Positions 44,842 through 52,595 of a stretch of DNA of 64,000 nt are shown here, piece by piece. The position numbers and the translations under genes were made by a program. Origin of the DNA: CF-13 sp036782775 (GTDB lineage Bacteria > Chloroflexota > Dormibacteria > CF-121); the NCBI GenBank assembly GCA_036782775.1, contig DAIPYJ010000005.1, forward strand, positions 18,089 to 82,088, given 5' to 3'. Every line of letters begins with the position of its first letter. The stretch's first letter is position 1. Under the pieces are notes generated by a model, which searched no databases, was not told where the DNA came from, and saw nothing but the letters and a program-made list of their open reading frames with translations.

Positions 44842-46611
44842 GTGGAAAACTCCGACACGCAGCTGTCAAAGATCCGTGCGATGATGCGCGCGGTCTTGAA
44901 GAAGGAACGCCGGAACTGGATCCTCCCCGAGCCGCTGCGGGCGCAACCAGGACTGGAGGCCTTCTCGTCAGTGTTTCGACAGATTTTGCATGGGCGCGGG
45001 GTCACACGGCAGAGTCAGCTGGCGCCCTGGCTGGAAACGGATCTCGAGCGCGCGCCCGATCCATTTCTCCTCAAAGACATGACCGTCGCCTGCGAGTTGA
45101 TTGCCGAGGCAGTGCGAGACGGCCAGCGGATCGCCGTCTACGGGGACTACGACGCCGATGGGGTCACGGCCACCGTCACCCTGGCGCGCGGCTTGCGGTC
45201 GCTGGGTGCGGACGTCATCACCTACATTCCCAACCGGTTCACCGAAGGGTATGGTCTCAATCTCGATGCCCTGAACGAGCTGCACGCCCGGGGCGCGCGC
45301 CTGGTCATCACCTGCGACTGCGGGACGAATGCGGTCGATGTCGCCAGCGCCCGACCCCGCGGCATGCGGCTGATCATCACCGACCATCATGAGGTTGGAG
45401 CGCAGCGCCCGCCGGTCGACGCACTGATCAACCCCAAGCAACCCGATTGTCCTTATCCCTTCGACGGCCTGGCAGCCTGCGGCGTTGCCTACAAGCTGCT
45501 GGTTGCCCTTGAGCGCGGGACGTTTCCCGGAAAGCTCGACCCAGCGGCGTCCCTCGATGCCGTCGCGCTCGGCACCGTGGCCGATGTCGTCCCCCTGCAT
45601 GCCGAGAATCGCGCCATCGTGCGCGCCGGCCTGCGTCGGCTCAGCCAATCACCGAGCGCCGGCACTGCGGCGTTGCTGGCAGTCGCGAATATCAAGGCCC
45701 CGGTCACGGCCCAGCACCTCGCGTTCCAGCTGGGCCCCCGCATCAACGCGGCGGGCCGGATGGAGGACGCGATGCTGGCGCTCGACCTGTTGATGGCCGA
45801 CGACCGCGAGCGCGCCGACCCGCTCGCCCAGCGGCTGCAGGATCAGAATGCCCAGCGGCAGCAGCTCACCGCGGACATCGTTCGCGAGGCGAGGGTCGAG
45901 GTCGCCGATCTCGACAACACGGCCGCCGTGATCGTGATGGGCGCCACTCACTGGCCGCTCGGAGTGCTCGGTCTCGCGGCGAGCAAGCTCGTCGAGGAGT
46001 TTTACCGGCCGACCTTTGTCTTCAACACCGATGGCGACGAGTGGCGCGGCTCGGCCCGCAGCATCGACGGCTTTCATCTCGTCGAATGCCTGCGCGAATG
46101 CGCCTCACTCTTGCAGCGCTACGGCGGCCACGCGATGGCCGCCGGCCTGACCGTCTTGCGCGATCGGTTTGCCGAGATGAAAGCATGCCTGGAGTCCTAC
46201 ACGGCGGCGAGGCTCGATGGCGACGCCTTCTGCCGCCCGATCGCCATCGAAGCTACGCCTTGCCTGGCCGACCTCAAACCAAGCCTGCACCACGAGATCC
46301 AGCTCCTTGCGCCGTTCGGGGTCGGCAATCGCGAACCGCTCCTGCTCAGCCGGGAGGTTGAGGTTCTCCGGGCGGAAACCTTTGGCGCCGACCGCCGGCA
46401 CCTTCGCGTCCACCTGCGCGATCGCACCGCCACCGCCGAGGCCATCGCCTTCGACAAGGGCGCCACGGCGTCGCACCTTCCCACCGGGCGCCGGCTCGAC
46501 GTCGTCTACGCGCTCGATTGCGATCGCTGGGATGGACTGGAGCGAGTTCGCCTCCACCTTCGCGACCTGCGCCCCGCGCTGCAGCCAGCGCTCGTGCTTA
46601 ACAGCGCCTGA
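44842..46611 (+). CDS. recJ: Single-stranded-DNA-specific exonuclease RecJ
   Basis: 5'-3' exonuclease in recombination and mismatch repair. 589 residues. DHH-family motifs are VYGDYDADGVTATV (motif I), LVITCDCGTN (II), IITDHHEV (III) and LGTVADVVPL (IV); the DHHA1 part has FQLGPRINAAGRMEDA and RYGGHAMAAGLTV, followed by an OB-fold end. The GTG start at 44842 follows the oxidoreductase stop by 36 bases that contain CCACAAGCCTGTGG, a small hairpin. Confidence 0.94.
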   Translation: MENSDTQLSKIRAMMRAVLKKERRNWILPEPLRAQPGLEAFSSVFRQILHGRGVTRQSQLAPWLETDLERAPDPFLLKDMTVACELIAEAVRDGQRIAVYGDYDADGVTATVTLARGLRSLGADVITYIPNRFTEGYGLNLDALNELHARGARLVITCDCGTNAVDVASARPRGMRLIITDHHEVGAQRPPVDALINPKQPDCPYPFDGLAACGVAYKLLVALERGTFPGKLDPAASLDAVALGTVADVVPLHAENRAIVRAGLRRLSQSPSAGTAALLAVANIKAPVTAQHLAFQLGPRINAAGRMEDAMLALDLLMADDRERADPLAQRLQDQNAQRQQLTADIVREARVEVADLDNTAAVIVMGATHWPLGVLGLAASKLVEEFYRPTFVFNTDGDEWRGSARSIDGFHLVECLRECASLLQRYGGHAMAAGLTVLRDRFAEMKACLESYTAARLDGDAFCRPIAIEATPCLADLKPSLHHEIQLLAPFGVGNREPLLLSREVEVLRAETFGADRRHLRVHLRDRTATAEAIAFDKGATASHLPTGRRLDVVYALDCDRWDGLERVRLHLRDLRPALQPALVLNSA

Positions 46612-46623
46612 ACGCCTTTACTC

Positions 46624-46639
46624 CACAGCCGCGGCTGTG
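46624..46639. promoter_or_regulatory. 16-bp perfect palindrome between recJ and cobB
   Basis: CACAGCCGCGGCTGTG, 13 bases after the recJ stop codon. It could be a protein-binding site or part of a transcript end; no T tract follows. Confidence 0.35.
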
Positions 46640-46656
46640 CTACGGTAGCCGTTGGC

Positions 46657-46707
46657 AGGTGCAGTGGGGAAGAGGCACCTTGCTTAGCAACATATAGCGA
46701 GGCAAGG
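46657..46707 (+). promoter_or_regulatory. Two-state hairpin leader before cobB
   Basis: AGGTGC (46657-46662) can pair with GCACCT (46675-46680). Alternatively CCTTGC (46678-46683) can pair with GCAAGG (46702-46707), which is the Shine-Dalgarno directly before the cobB ATG. The two helices share bases 46678-46680, so they exclude each other: an architecture like a translational riboswitch. No known aptamer was recognised. Confidence 0.45.
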
Positions 46708-48114
46708 ATGCTGGACGAAGTCCGCACTCCGAGGCTGGTTATCGCCGGCACGGCTAGCAACGTCGGCAAGACGGTGCTCACTGCCGGGCTCATCGCGGCA
46801 TTCAAAAGCCGCGGTCTCACCGTCCAATCGTTCAAGGTTGGTCCGGATTACATCGATCCCGCGTACCTTGCTCACGTCAGCGGCCGTCCCTGCCGGAACC
46901 TGGACTCGTGGATGCTCGGGGAAGGCGCGCTTCGCCAGGTGCTCGCACAGGGCGCCCTCGGTGCCGACCTGGCGCTGATCGAGGGCATGATGGGGCTTTT
47001 CGACGGCCGCGGCGATAGCAAGGGCGGCAGTACTGCTGAGGTCGCTCGGATGGTCAAGGCGCCCGTCGTCCTCGTGATCGACGTCGCCAACATGGCGGAA
47101 ACGGCGGCGGCGATCGCCCTCGGCTTCAAGAGTTACGGGGACTCGCCCAGGATTGCCGGCGTGCTCCTCAACAATGTGGGGTCGGACAGCCACCGGCGCA
47201 GTGTCGAAGACGCGATCTGGGAAACGGCGAAGCTCCCGGTGCTCGGTGCCCTACGGCGAATGCCGGAGCTCGACATCCCACAACGGCAGCTCGGCCTGCT
47301 GCCGGTGACCGAGAACAAAGCGTGGGATCGGATCATTGCCGTCCTGGCTGAAACGATGGAGCGCGACGTCGATCTCGAACTCTTGTTGCGCATCGCCCGA
47401 AAGGCGGAGCTCGTGCCGCTCGTGCCGAAGAAAGTCTTCCAGGGAACGCCGGCGGGCGCGCGCGACATCAAGCTTGCCGTTGCTTACGACGAGGCGTTCA
47501 ACTTCTACTATCCGGAGAATCTCGAGCTGCTCGAAGAGCACGGGGTCGAAGTCATTCCCTTCAGTCCGCTCGAGGATGCCCATCTTCCGGCGGATGCGGG
47601 CGGGCTATATCTCGGTGGCGGTTTCCCCGAGGTCTTCGTGGAGCCGCTGGCAAAGAATCGCTCGATGGCGGAATCGATCGAGCGCGCCTATCGCAGCGGC
47701 ATGCCGGTGTATGCCGAGTGTGGCGGCCTGATGTACCTCGGCCGCTCGTTGCAAACCGAGAGCGGGGCTCGATATGAGATGGCAGGCGTGCTCCCGGTCG
47801 ATGTCGAGATGGACGGCCAGATCCATCGCTTTGGGTACCGCCAGCTCCTCACCTTGGAGGACAGCATTCTGTCCCCCAAGGGCCAGTTCTATCGCGGTCA
47901 CGAATTTCACTGGAGCCGGATTGTCAGCCAGAACGGGAGGCTGAAGCCTGCCTATCAGATGCAAAATGCCGAGGGCGACTTGATCGGTTACGAAGGCTTC
48001 GTCGGGCCGAACCTGCTGGCCAGCTATGTGCACCTCCATTTCGGGCAGAACCCCTTGCTGGTTGACAAGTTCGTGCAGCACTGCCGGGAGTACGCCTTAG
48101 CGCACGCCCGCTGA
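46708..48114 (+). CDS. cobB: Cobyrinate a,c-diamide synthase (CobB/CbiA)
   Basis: Amidates the a and c side chains of cobyrinate or hydrogenobyrinate using glutamine and ATP. 468 residues. The N-terminal dethiobiotin-synthetase-like domain has the P-loop VIAGTASNVGKTVLTAGL, KVGPDYIDPAYL, and EGMMGLFDG; the C-terminal glutaminase has LYLGGGFPEVF and VYAECGGLMYLG with the nucleophile Cys, and YVHLHF near the end. No other corrinoid gene is in the window. The ATG at 46708 follows a GCAAGG that can be sequestered in a leader hairpin. Confidence 0.92.
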   Translation: MLDEVRTPRLVIAGTASNVGKTVLTAGLIAAFKSRGLTVQSFKVGPDYIDPAYLAHVSGRPCRNLDSWMLGEGALRQVLAQGALGADLALIEGMMGLFDGRGDSKGGSTAEVARMVKAPVVLVIDVANMAETAAAIALGFKSYGDSPRIAGVLLNNVGSDSHRRSVEDAIWETAKLPVLGALRRMPELDIPQRQLGLLPVTENKAWDRIIAVLAETMERDVDLELLLRIARKAELVPLVPKKVFQGTPAGARDIKLAVAYDEAFNFYYPENLELLEEHGVEVIPFSPLEDAHLPADAGGLYLGGGFPEVFVEPLAKNRSMAESIERAYRSGMPVYAECGGLMYLGRSLQTESGARYEMAGVLPVDVEMDGQIHRFGYRQLLTLEDSILSPKGQFYRGHEFHWSRIVSQNGRLKPAYQMQNAEGDLIGYEGFVGPNLLASYVHLHFGQNPLLVDKFVQHCREYALAHAR

Positions 48115-48155
48115 GTTTGGGCGGCGCCCGTTTCGGGCATCCTTGCCCGTAAGCG

Positions 48156-49196
48156 ATGGCCACCCCAAGCTTCAAGGACTATTACCAGACGCTCGGCGTC
48201 TCGCGGAGCGCGAGCGAGAAGGAAATCAAGTCTGCCTATCGGAAACTCGCCCGGCAGTTTCACCCCGACGTCAACAAGGATCCCAAGGCGACCGAGCGCT
48301 TCAAGCTGATCAACGAGGCCTATGAAGTCCTCAGCGATCCCGCTAAACGGCAGAAGTACGACCAGCTGGGTGCCGACTGGGAGCGGATTGAACGCGAACA
48401 GGAATACGCGCGTCAATACCAGGCGCAGGCCGGCCAGGCGGGCGCCGCCGGTTATGGCGATTTCAGCGACTTCTTCAACACCTTCTTCGCCGGCGAACGC
48501 GGCGGCTTCTCGGACTTCAATTTCGAGTTCGGAGGCGGCCGCCGTGGGCGGACGGCTACCGCCGAGCGCGGTGAGGACATCGAGCACCCGATCGACGTCA
48601 CGCTCGAGGAGGCCGCGCGCGGCGGTCAGCGGACGATCCAAACGGAGGTGCCGGAGACCTGTCCCCATTGCGGCGGATCCGGCTTCGTCGGGGAGCGGCG
48701 CAAGGTCGGTAATCGCACGGTGATGGAAAGCGTCACCTGTCCGACCTGCGGGGGCCAGGGGGTTCGCGCCACCCGCCGGCAGATCGAGGTCAGGATTCCC
48801 GCCGGGGTCACCGCCGGCTCCCGCATTCGCGTCAAGGGGGAGGGGCAGAAGGGCACCACCGCCGGGGATCTCTACCTTCGGGTCCACCTGCAACCGCATC
48901 CGAAGTTCGCGGCCAAGGGTCGCGACCTCTATACGCCGCTGACCGTGCTCGATGACCAGGCAGCCCTCGGCGACGAGGTCACGATCCAGACGCTGACCGG
49001 CGGCCAGCTCCAGCTGAAAGTGCCGGCCGGTAGCCAGGCAGGCAAGGTCTTCCGGCTCAAGGGCAAAGGCTTGCCCGGGCTCAAGGATGGGCTCGCCGGC
49101 GATCTTTACGCGACGCTCGAAATCCGCTTACCCGAGCCGCTGACACCCAAGCTGCATGAGCTCTACGAGGGCATCCGCCAGGCGCGCTCGAGCTAG
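48156..49196 (+). CDS. DnaJ-like co-chaperone with reduced zinc finger
   Basis: A 346-residue J-domain protein: DYYQTLGVSRSASEKEIKSAYR, HPD in FHPDVNKDPKATERF, a Gly/Phe region (GDFSDFFNTFF and following), then a DnaJ C-terminal beta-barrel pair (RIPAGVTAGSRIRVKGEGQ). Canonical DnaJ has four CxxCxGxG motifs; only two are present (CPHCGGSG and CPTCGGQG, separated by about 25 residues), which could bind a single zinc. It is intermediate between DnaJ and CbpA types. No dnaK or grpE is adjacent. Its stop codon overlaps that of the convergent DUF2905 gene. Confidence 0.9.
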   Translation: MATPSFKDYYQTLGVSRSASEKEIKSAYRKLARQFHPDVNKDPKATERFKLINEAYEVLSDPAKRQKYDQLGADWERIEREQEYARQYQAQAGQAGAAGYGDFSDFFNTFFAGERGGFSDFNFEFGGGRRGRTATAERGEDIEHPIDVTLEEAARGGQRTIQTEVPETCPHCGGSGFVGERRKVGNRTVMESVTCPTCGGQGVRATRRQIEVRIPAGVTAGSRIRVKGEGQKGTTAGDLYLRVHLQPHPKFAAKGRDLYTPLTVLDDQAALGDEVTIQTLTGGQLQLKVPAGSQAGKVFRLKGKGLPGLKDGLAGDLYATLEIRLPEPLTPKLHELYEGIRQARSS

Positions 49197-49408
49197 CGCC
49201 GAAAGAACAGGTTGAGGACGACCGTCAGGACCACGCTCAGGATCAGGCAGGTCACCAGCGGGAGGTAAAAGTGGACGTTGCCCCGGTCGACCGCGATATC
49301 GCCGGGAAGGCGTCCCAGGAAGGGGATGCGGGGTCCGATCGTCAGTGCCAGGCCGACCACCACGATCAGGGCTCCGACGATGATCAGCAGCTTGCCAACG
49401 TCAGGCAT
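49193..49408 (-). CDS. DUF2905 family membrane protein
   Basis: A 71-residue protein with two membrane helices: LLIIVGALIVVVGLALTI and YLPLVTCLILSVVLTVVLNLF. Between them IPFLGRLPGDIAVDRGNVHFYLP is the signature of the DUF2905 family, whose function is unknown. The gene converges with the dnaJ-like gene, overlapping by four bases, and lies 53 bases downstream of the glutaredoxin-like gene on the same strand, so the two are probably cotranscribed. Confidence 0.88.
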   Translation of the reverse strand: MPDVGKLLIIVGALIVVVGLALTIGPRIPFLGRLPGDIAVDRGNVHFYLPLVTCLILSVVLTVVLNLFFRR

Positions 49409-49461
49409 CTACTGATCGTAACGACGGCGCCCGCTGGTTCCCTCGCTCGGAGGGCTGGGTT

Positions 49462-49704
49462 CTAGAACCCGATCCAGCCGATCGCTTGTTCGATCTCGGC
49501 CCGCTGCATGCCCGGGATTGGCACGCCGTCGATCACGGTCACCGGCACGTCCTTCACGTCGAGATCAAGGCTGCGCAGCTCCTTCGGACCGGGTTTGCCG
49601 TCGGCGCACAGATGTTCCTTGAAGTCGACGCCGCGGTCGGTCAGCAGTTCCTTGATCCGCCGGCTGCTCTCGCAGTCGGGCCGAGTGTAGACGATCACAT
49701 CCAT
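49462..49704 (-). CDS. Glutaredoxin-like protein
   Basis: An 80-residue thioredoxin-fold protein. VIVYTRPDCESSRRIKELL gives a CxxS active site (single redox Cys), and VPVTVIDGVPIPGMQ contains the cis-Pro loop. This is the pattern of NrdH/glutaredoxin-like small proteins with a monothiol centre. The target is unknown. It is the first gene of a short minus-strand pair with DUF2905 and is divergent from pyrB over about 255 bases. Confidence 0.8.
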   Translation of the reverse strand: MDVIVYTRPDCESSRRIKELLTDRGVDFKEHLCADGKPGPKELRSLDLDVKDVPVTVIDGVPIPGMQRAEIEQAIGWIGF

Positions 49705-49757
49705 TCGCCCTTACGCCTCCGTTCTGCCGCCCGGCTCTCCTTCGAGCAAACAGGAAT

Positions 49758-49798
49758 TTGATACTACGGCTATCAAAAAGCTATATCAAGACTATCAA
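49758..49798. promoter_or_regulatory. AT-rich TATCAA repeat array upstream of pyr operon
   Basis: TTGATA (49758-49763) and TATCAA (49771-49776) form an inverted repeat with a 7-base spacer; TATCAA recurs at 49784 and 49793. The CTAT steps start at 49770, 49781 and 49792, an 11-base period close to one DNA turn. The tract is distinctly AT-rich for this genome and may be a protein-binding site or promoter region. Identity unknown. Confidence 0.35.
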
Positions 49799-49920
49799 TG
49801 GACCTGCTATTTGTCCAATTCTTTTCTCCGATACTTTTGATCGAAAAGCTCGATAACAGGGCTCATCCCGAGCCGTTTGACACGGCCGGCGTCGCGCCCC
49901 TACACTTACCCGGACCTTCG

Positions 49921-49952
49921 TCCTTTAACCCGGTCCAGCGAGACCGAAAGGA
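49921..49952 (+). promoter_or_regulatory. PyrR-type RNA hairpin sequestering the pyrB ribosome-binding site
   Basis: TCCTTT, AACC, CGGTC, loop CAGCGA, GACCG, AAAGGA. The upper part GGTCCAGCGAGACC matches the PyrR-binding loop consensus (UCCAGMGAGR type), and the lower TCCTTT/AAAGGA stem covers the Shine-Dalgarno of pyrB, whose ATG follows seven bases later. PyrR with UMP would stabilise it and block translation, as described for mycobacterial pyr leaders. pyrR is the second gene of this operon. Confidence 0.75.
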
Positions 49953-49959
49953 GCATCGA

Positions 49960-50901
49960 ATGCGCGAAGTCGTGGCTGCCCCGGCGCGGGTGGCGACCAC
50001 TCCCCGACACCTCCTCAGCCCATCGGGTCTTTCGCGCCTGCTGATCGAGGAACTGCTCGACCACGCCCTCGCCTTCGAGCTGGGCGGGCCAGACGACCGG
50101 CGGCAGGGAAGCCTGCTGGCCACTGTCTTCTACGAGCCGAGCACCCGCACGCGCTTCTCGTTTGAGGCGGCCATGCACCGCCTTGGCGGGCAGGTCCTCT
50201 CCGCCGAGAGCGCGGGCAAAGCCTCTTCGGCCGCGAAGGGTGAGTCGCTCGAGGACGCGATCCGGGTGATCAGCGGATACGCCGACGCAATCGTAATCCG
50301 GCATCCCGAGATCGGTTCCGGCGAACGCGCCGCGCGGTCGGCGACCGTTCCCGTCATCAACGCGGGGGATGGCGCCGGTCACCATCCGACCCAGGCACTG
50401 CTGGACCTCTACACGATCCGGAAGGAGCTGGGCCGGCTCGATCGGCTCCGGGTGGGATTGGTTGGGGACCTTCGGCATGGCCGAACCGTACGGTCACTCG
50501 CCTCGCTGCTCGCCCGCTTCCCCGACAACGAGCTCGTCCTGGTGTCACCGCCCGGACTCCGCCTCGGAGAGGACGTGCGGGCCGAGCTCGGGGATACCGA
50601 AGTAGAAGAGACGTCCGACCTCGAGGAAGTGCTGCCGTCACTCGACGTTCTGTACCAGACGCGGATCCAGGCGGAGCGATTCGAATCGCCGGAAGCCCAT
50701 GAGCGCTATCGCGGCGTCTACGTCGTGACGCCGGGGCTGATGCGCCGTCTGCCCGAACACGCGTTGCTCATGCATCCGCTCCCCCGGGTGGGCGAGATCG
50801 ATCCGCAGGTGGACGGTGATCCGCGTGCCGCCTATTTTCGGCAGACCCGGAACGGGCTCTGGATCCGCATGGCCGTGCTCGACTGGGCGCTGGGCGGCTG
50901 A
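49960..50901 (+). CDS. pyrB: Aspartate carbamoyltransferase catalytic subunit
   Basis: First dedicated pyrimidine step: carbamoyl phosphate and aspartate give carbamoyl aspartate. 313 residues from the ATG at 49960 (GAAAGGAG upstream); the upstream open frame to 49798 is leader RNA. Signatures are FYEPSTRTRFSFEAAM (carbamoyl-phosphate loop), AAKGESLEDAI, VINAGDGAGHHPTQALLDLYTI and MHPLPRVGEI. No regulatory subunit pyrI is seen. It leads the operon pyrB-R-C-carAB-K-D-E; a one-base junction separates it from pyrR. Confidence 0.96.
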   Translation: MREVVAAPARVATTPRHLLSPSGLSRLLIEELLDHALAFELGGPDDRRQGSLLATVFYEPSTRTRFSFEAAMHRLGGQVLSAESAGKASSAAKGESLEDAIRVISGYADAIVIRHPEIGSGERAARSATVPVINAGDGAGHHPTQALLDLYTIRKELGRLDRLRVGLVGDLRHGRTVRSLASLLARFPDNELVLVSPPGLRLGEDVRAELGDTEVEETSDLEEVLPSLDVLYQTRIQAERFESPEAHERYRGVYVVTPGLMRRLPEHALLMHPLPRVGEIDPQVDGDPRAAYFRQTRNGLWIRMAVLDWALGG

Positions 50902-51453
50902 ATGCTGACGAAGCCCCCCGTCAAGGCCGTGATCCTGGATGCGGAAGGCGTGCGGCGTGCCTGGCGTCGCATTGCCCACGAGGTGATCGAGCGACAGCCC
51001 GCGGTAAGACAACTGAGCGTGATCGGCATCGTGCGGCGGGGGATGCCGCTGGCCGAACGGCTGGCGGCGAACCTGGAGCAGCTCGAGGGCGTCCGCGTGC
51101 CGGTGGTCGGCCTCGATGTTCGAGCGTATCGCGATGACTTGCCGCGCGCCGTCGATGCGCCCGTTCCCGTCCTGCCCAAGGACGCCGTCGACGGGCGGCC
51201 GGTGCTGCTGGTCGACGACGTGTTGTTCAACGGCCGCACGGTTCGCGCCGCGATCGACGCGATCATTGCCGCCGGCCGCCCCACCCAGATCCAGCTCGCG
51301 GTGCTGATCGATCGCGGCCATCGCGAGCTGCCGATCCGACCCGATTACATCGGCAAGAATGTGCCCACCTCGCGCCAGGAGTGGGTGGAGGTGCACCTGA
51401 GCGAGCTCGACGGTGAGGATGCGGTCCGCATCCTCGAGCGGCCGGAGCGCTGA
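50902..51453 (+). CDS. pyrR: PyrR bifunctional regulator/uracil phosphoribosyltransferase
   Basis: Binds pyr mRNA leaders in response to UMP, and has uracil phosphoribosyltransferase activity in many species. 183 residues. The PRPP loop is VLLVDDVLFNGRTVRAAID; VIGIVRRGMPLAERLA and GLDVRAYRDD-type strand, IDRGHRELPIRPDYIGKNVPTS at the end are PyrR signatures. Its likely target is the hairpin at 49921-49952 before pyrB. It is unusual that pyrR is second rather than first. Its stop and the pyrC ATG share one base. Confidence 0.95.
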   Translation: MLTKPPVKAVILDAEGVRRAWRRIAHEVIERQPAVRQLSVIGIVRRGMPLAERLAANLEQLEGVRVPVVGLDVRAYRDDLPRAVDAPVPVLPKDAVDGRPVLLVDDVLFNGRTVRAAIDAIIAAGRPTQIQLAVLIDRGHRELPIRPDYIGKNVPTSRQEWVEVHLSELDGEDAVRILERPER

Positions 51454-52595
51454 TGCGGCTCTACAACGTCCGCACGCTCCGCGCCCAGGGGCTCACGGCG
51501 CCAATGACGGTCGAGCTTCCCATCAACGATGCGGATGACCGCGATGCCAGCGGGCTCATCCTTTCACCCGGATGGATGGACCTCCATGCCCATCTGCGCG
51601 ACCCCGGCTTTTCTGAGAAAGAAACGCTGGCGACGGCCTGTGCCAGCGCCGCCTTCGGTGGCTTCACCCACGTGGTGGCGATGGCGAACACCAGCCCGGT
51701 TACGGACCGGCCCGAGCTCCTGCGCAACCTGGTCGCCCGTGCCGAGATCCAGCCGGTGAGGGTGAGCTTTGTGGGCGCACTGACCGTCGGGCTCGAGGGG
51801 CAGCAGCTGACCGATGCCGTCGCCTTGCGCGCCGCCGGCGCGGTTGCGCTTTCCGATGATGGCCGGCACGCGCTGGATCGGACGACGCTTCGCCGGGCCA
51901 TGGAGGGGGCGGCCGTCGCGGGAATTCCCGTTTTCATCCATCCGCAGAAGGAATCGCTGGGAAGCGCGCCGGAGGCCGAAAATGCGGCGGTCGAGGAGGC
52001 GCTCGAGGTCCTGCGTGAGGTCCCTCGTGCCCGACTTCACCTGCAGCACATCAGCACGCAGGCCGCCGCCGGGATGGTGGCGGACGCCAAGCGCGACGGC
52101 CTCTGGCTGACGGCGGAAGCGACGCCGCATCACCTGGCGCTGACCGCCGAGGACGCGGCGGGCGTGGCCCCGGCAGGCAACGTCAATCCGCCGCTGCGAT
52201 CGCGGCGCGACCGGGATTGCCTGGTCGAGGCGGTGGCCGCGGGCGTAATCGACGTCATCGCGACCGATCACGCGCCGCACGAGGCTGCGGCCAAAGCTGC
52301 CGGCGCGAACGGGTTCCATGGCTTCGAGACGGCGATGGGTGTGGTCCTCGGCCTCGGGCTGGATGACCGCGTGCTCTATCGTGCCTGCGTCCAGCGACCG
52401 CGACAAATCGTGGGCCAACCGATCGACGACGAATGGACGCTGATCGACCCGGAGCTCGATTGGACGGTCGACGCCTCGTCGTTTCGCAGTCGCGGCAAGA
52501 ACACGCCCTTCGAGGGCCGCCGCCTGCGGGGGCGCGTGGTGATGACCGCCTGCGCCGGCCAGGTGCTGTTCGAGCGGATGGTGCAGCGTGTCTGA
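51453..52595 (+). CDS. pyrC: Dihydroorotase (type I)
   Basis: Cyclises carbamoyl aspartate to dihydroorotate. 380 residues. The N-terminal metal-binding motif DLHAHLRDPGFSEKETL, NTSPVTDRPELL, LHLQHISTQAA and IDVIATDHAPHEAAAK with the catalytic Asp are all present; the usual bridging-Lys position is to be checked. Its C-terminus (SFRSRGKNTPFEGRRLRG) is typical. It overlaps the fused carbamoyl-phosphate synthase gene by eight bases. Confidence 0.95.
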   Translation: MRLYNVRTLRAQGLTAPMTVELPINDADDRDASGLILSPGWMDLHAHLRDPGFSEKETLATACASAAFGGFTHVVAMANTSPVTDRPELLRNLVARAEIQPVRVSFVGALTVGLEGQQLTDAVALRAAGAVALSDDGRHALDRTTLRRAMEGAAVAGIPVFIHPQKESLGSAPEAENAAVEEALEVLREVPRARLHLQHISTQAAAGMVADAKRDGLWLTAEATPHHLALTAEDAAGVAPAGNVNPPLRSRRDRDCLVEAVAAGVIDVIATDHAPHEAAAKAAGANGFHGFETAMGVVLGLGLDDRVLYRACVQRPRQIVGQPIDDEWTLIDPELDWTVDASSFRSRGKNTPFEGRRLRGRVVMTACAGQVLFERMVQRV

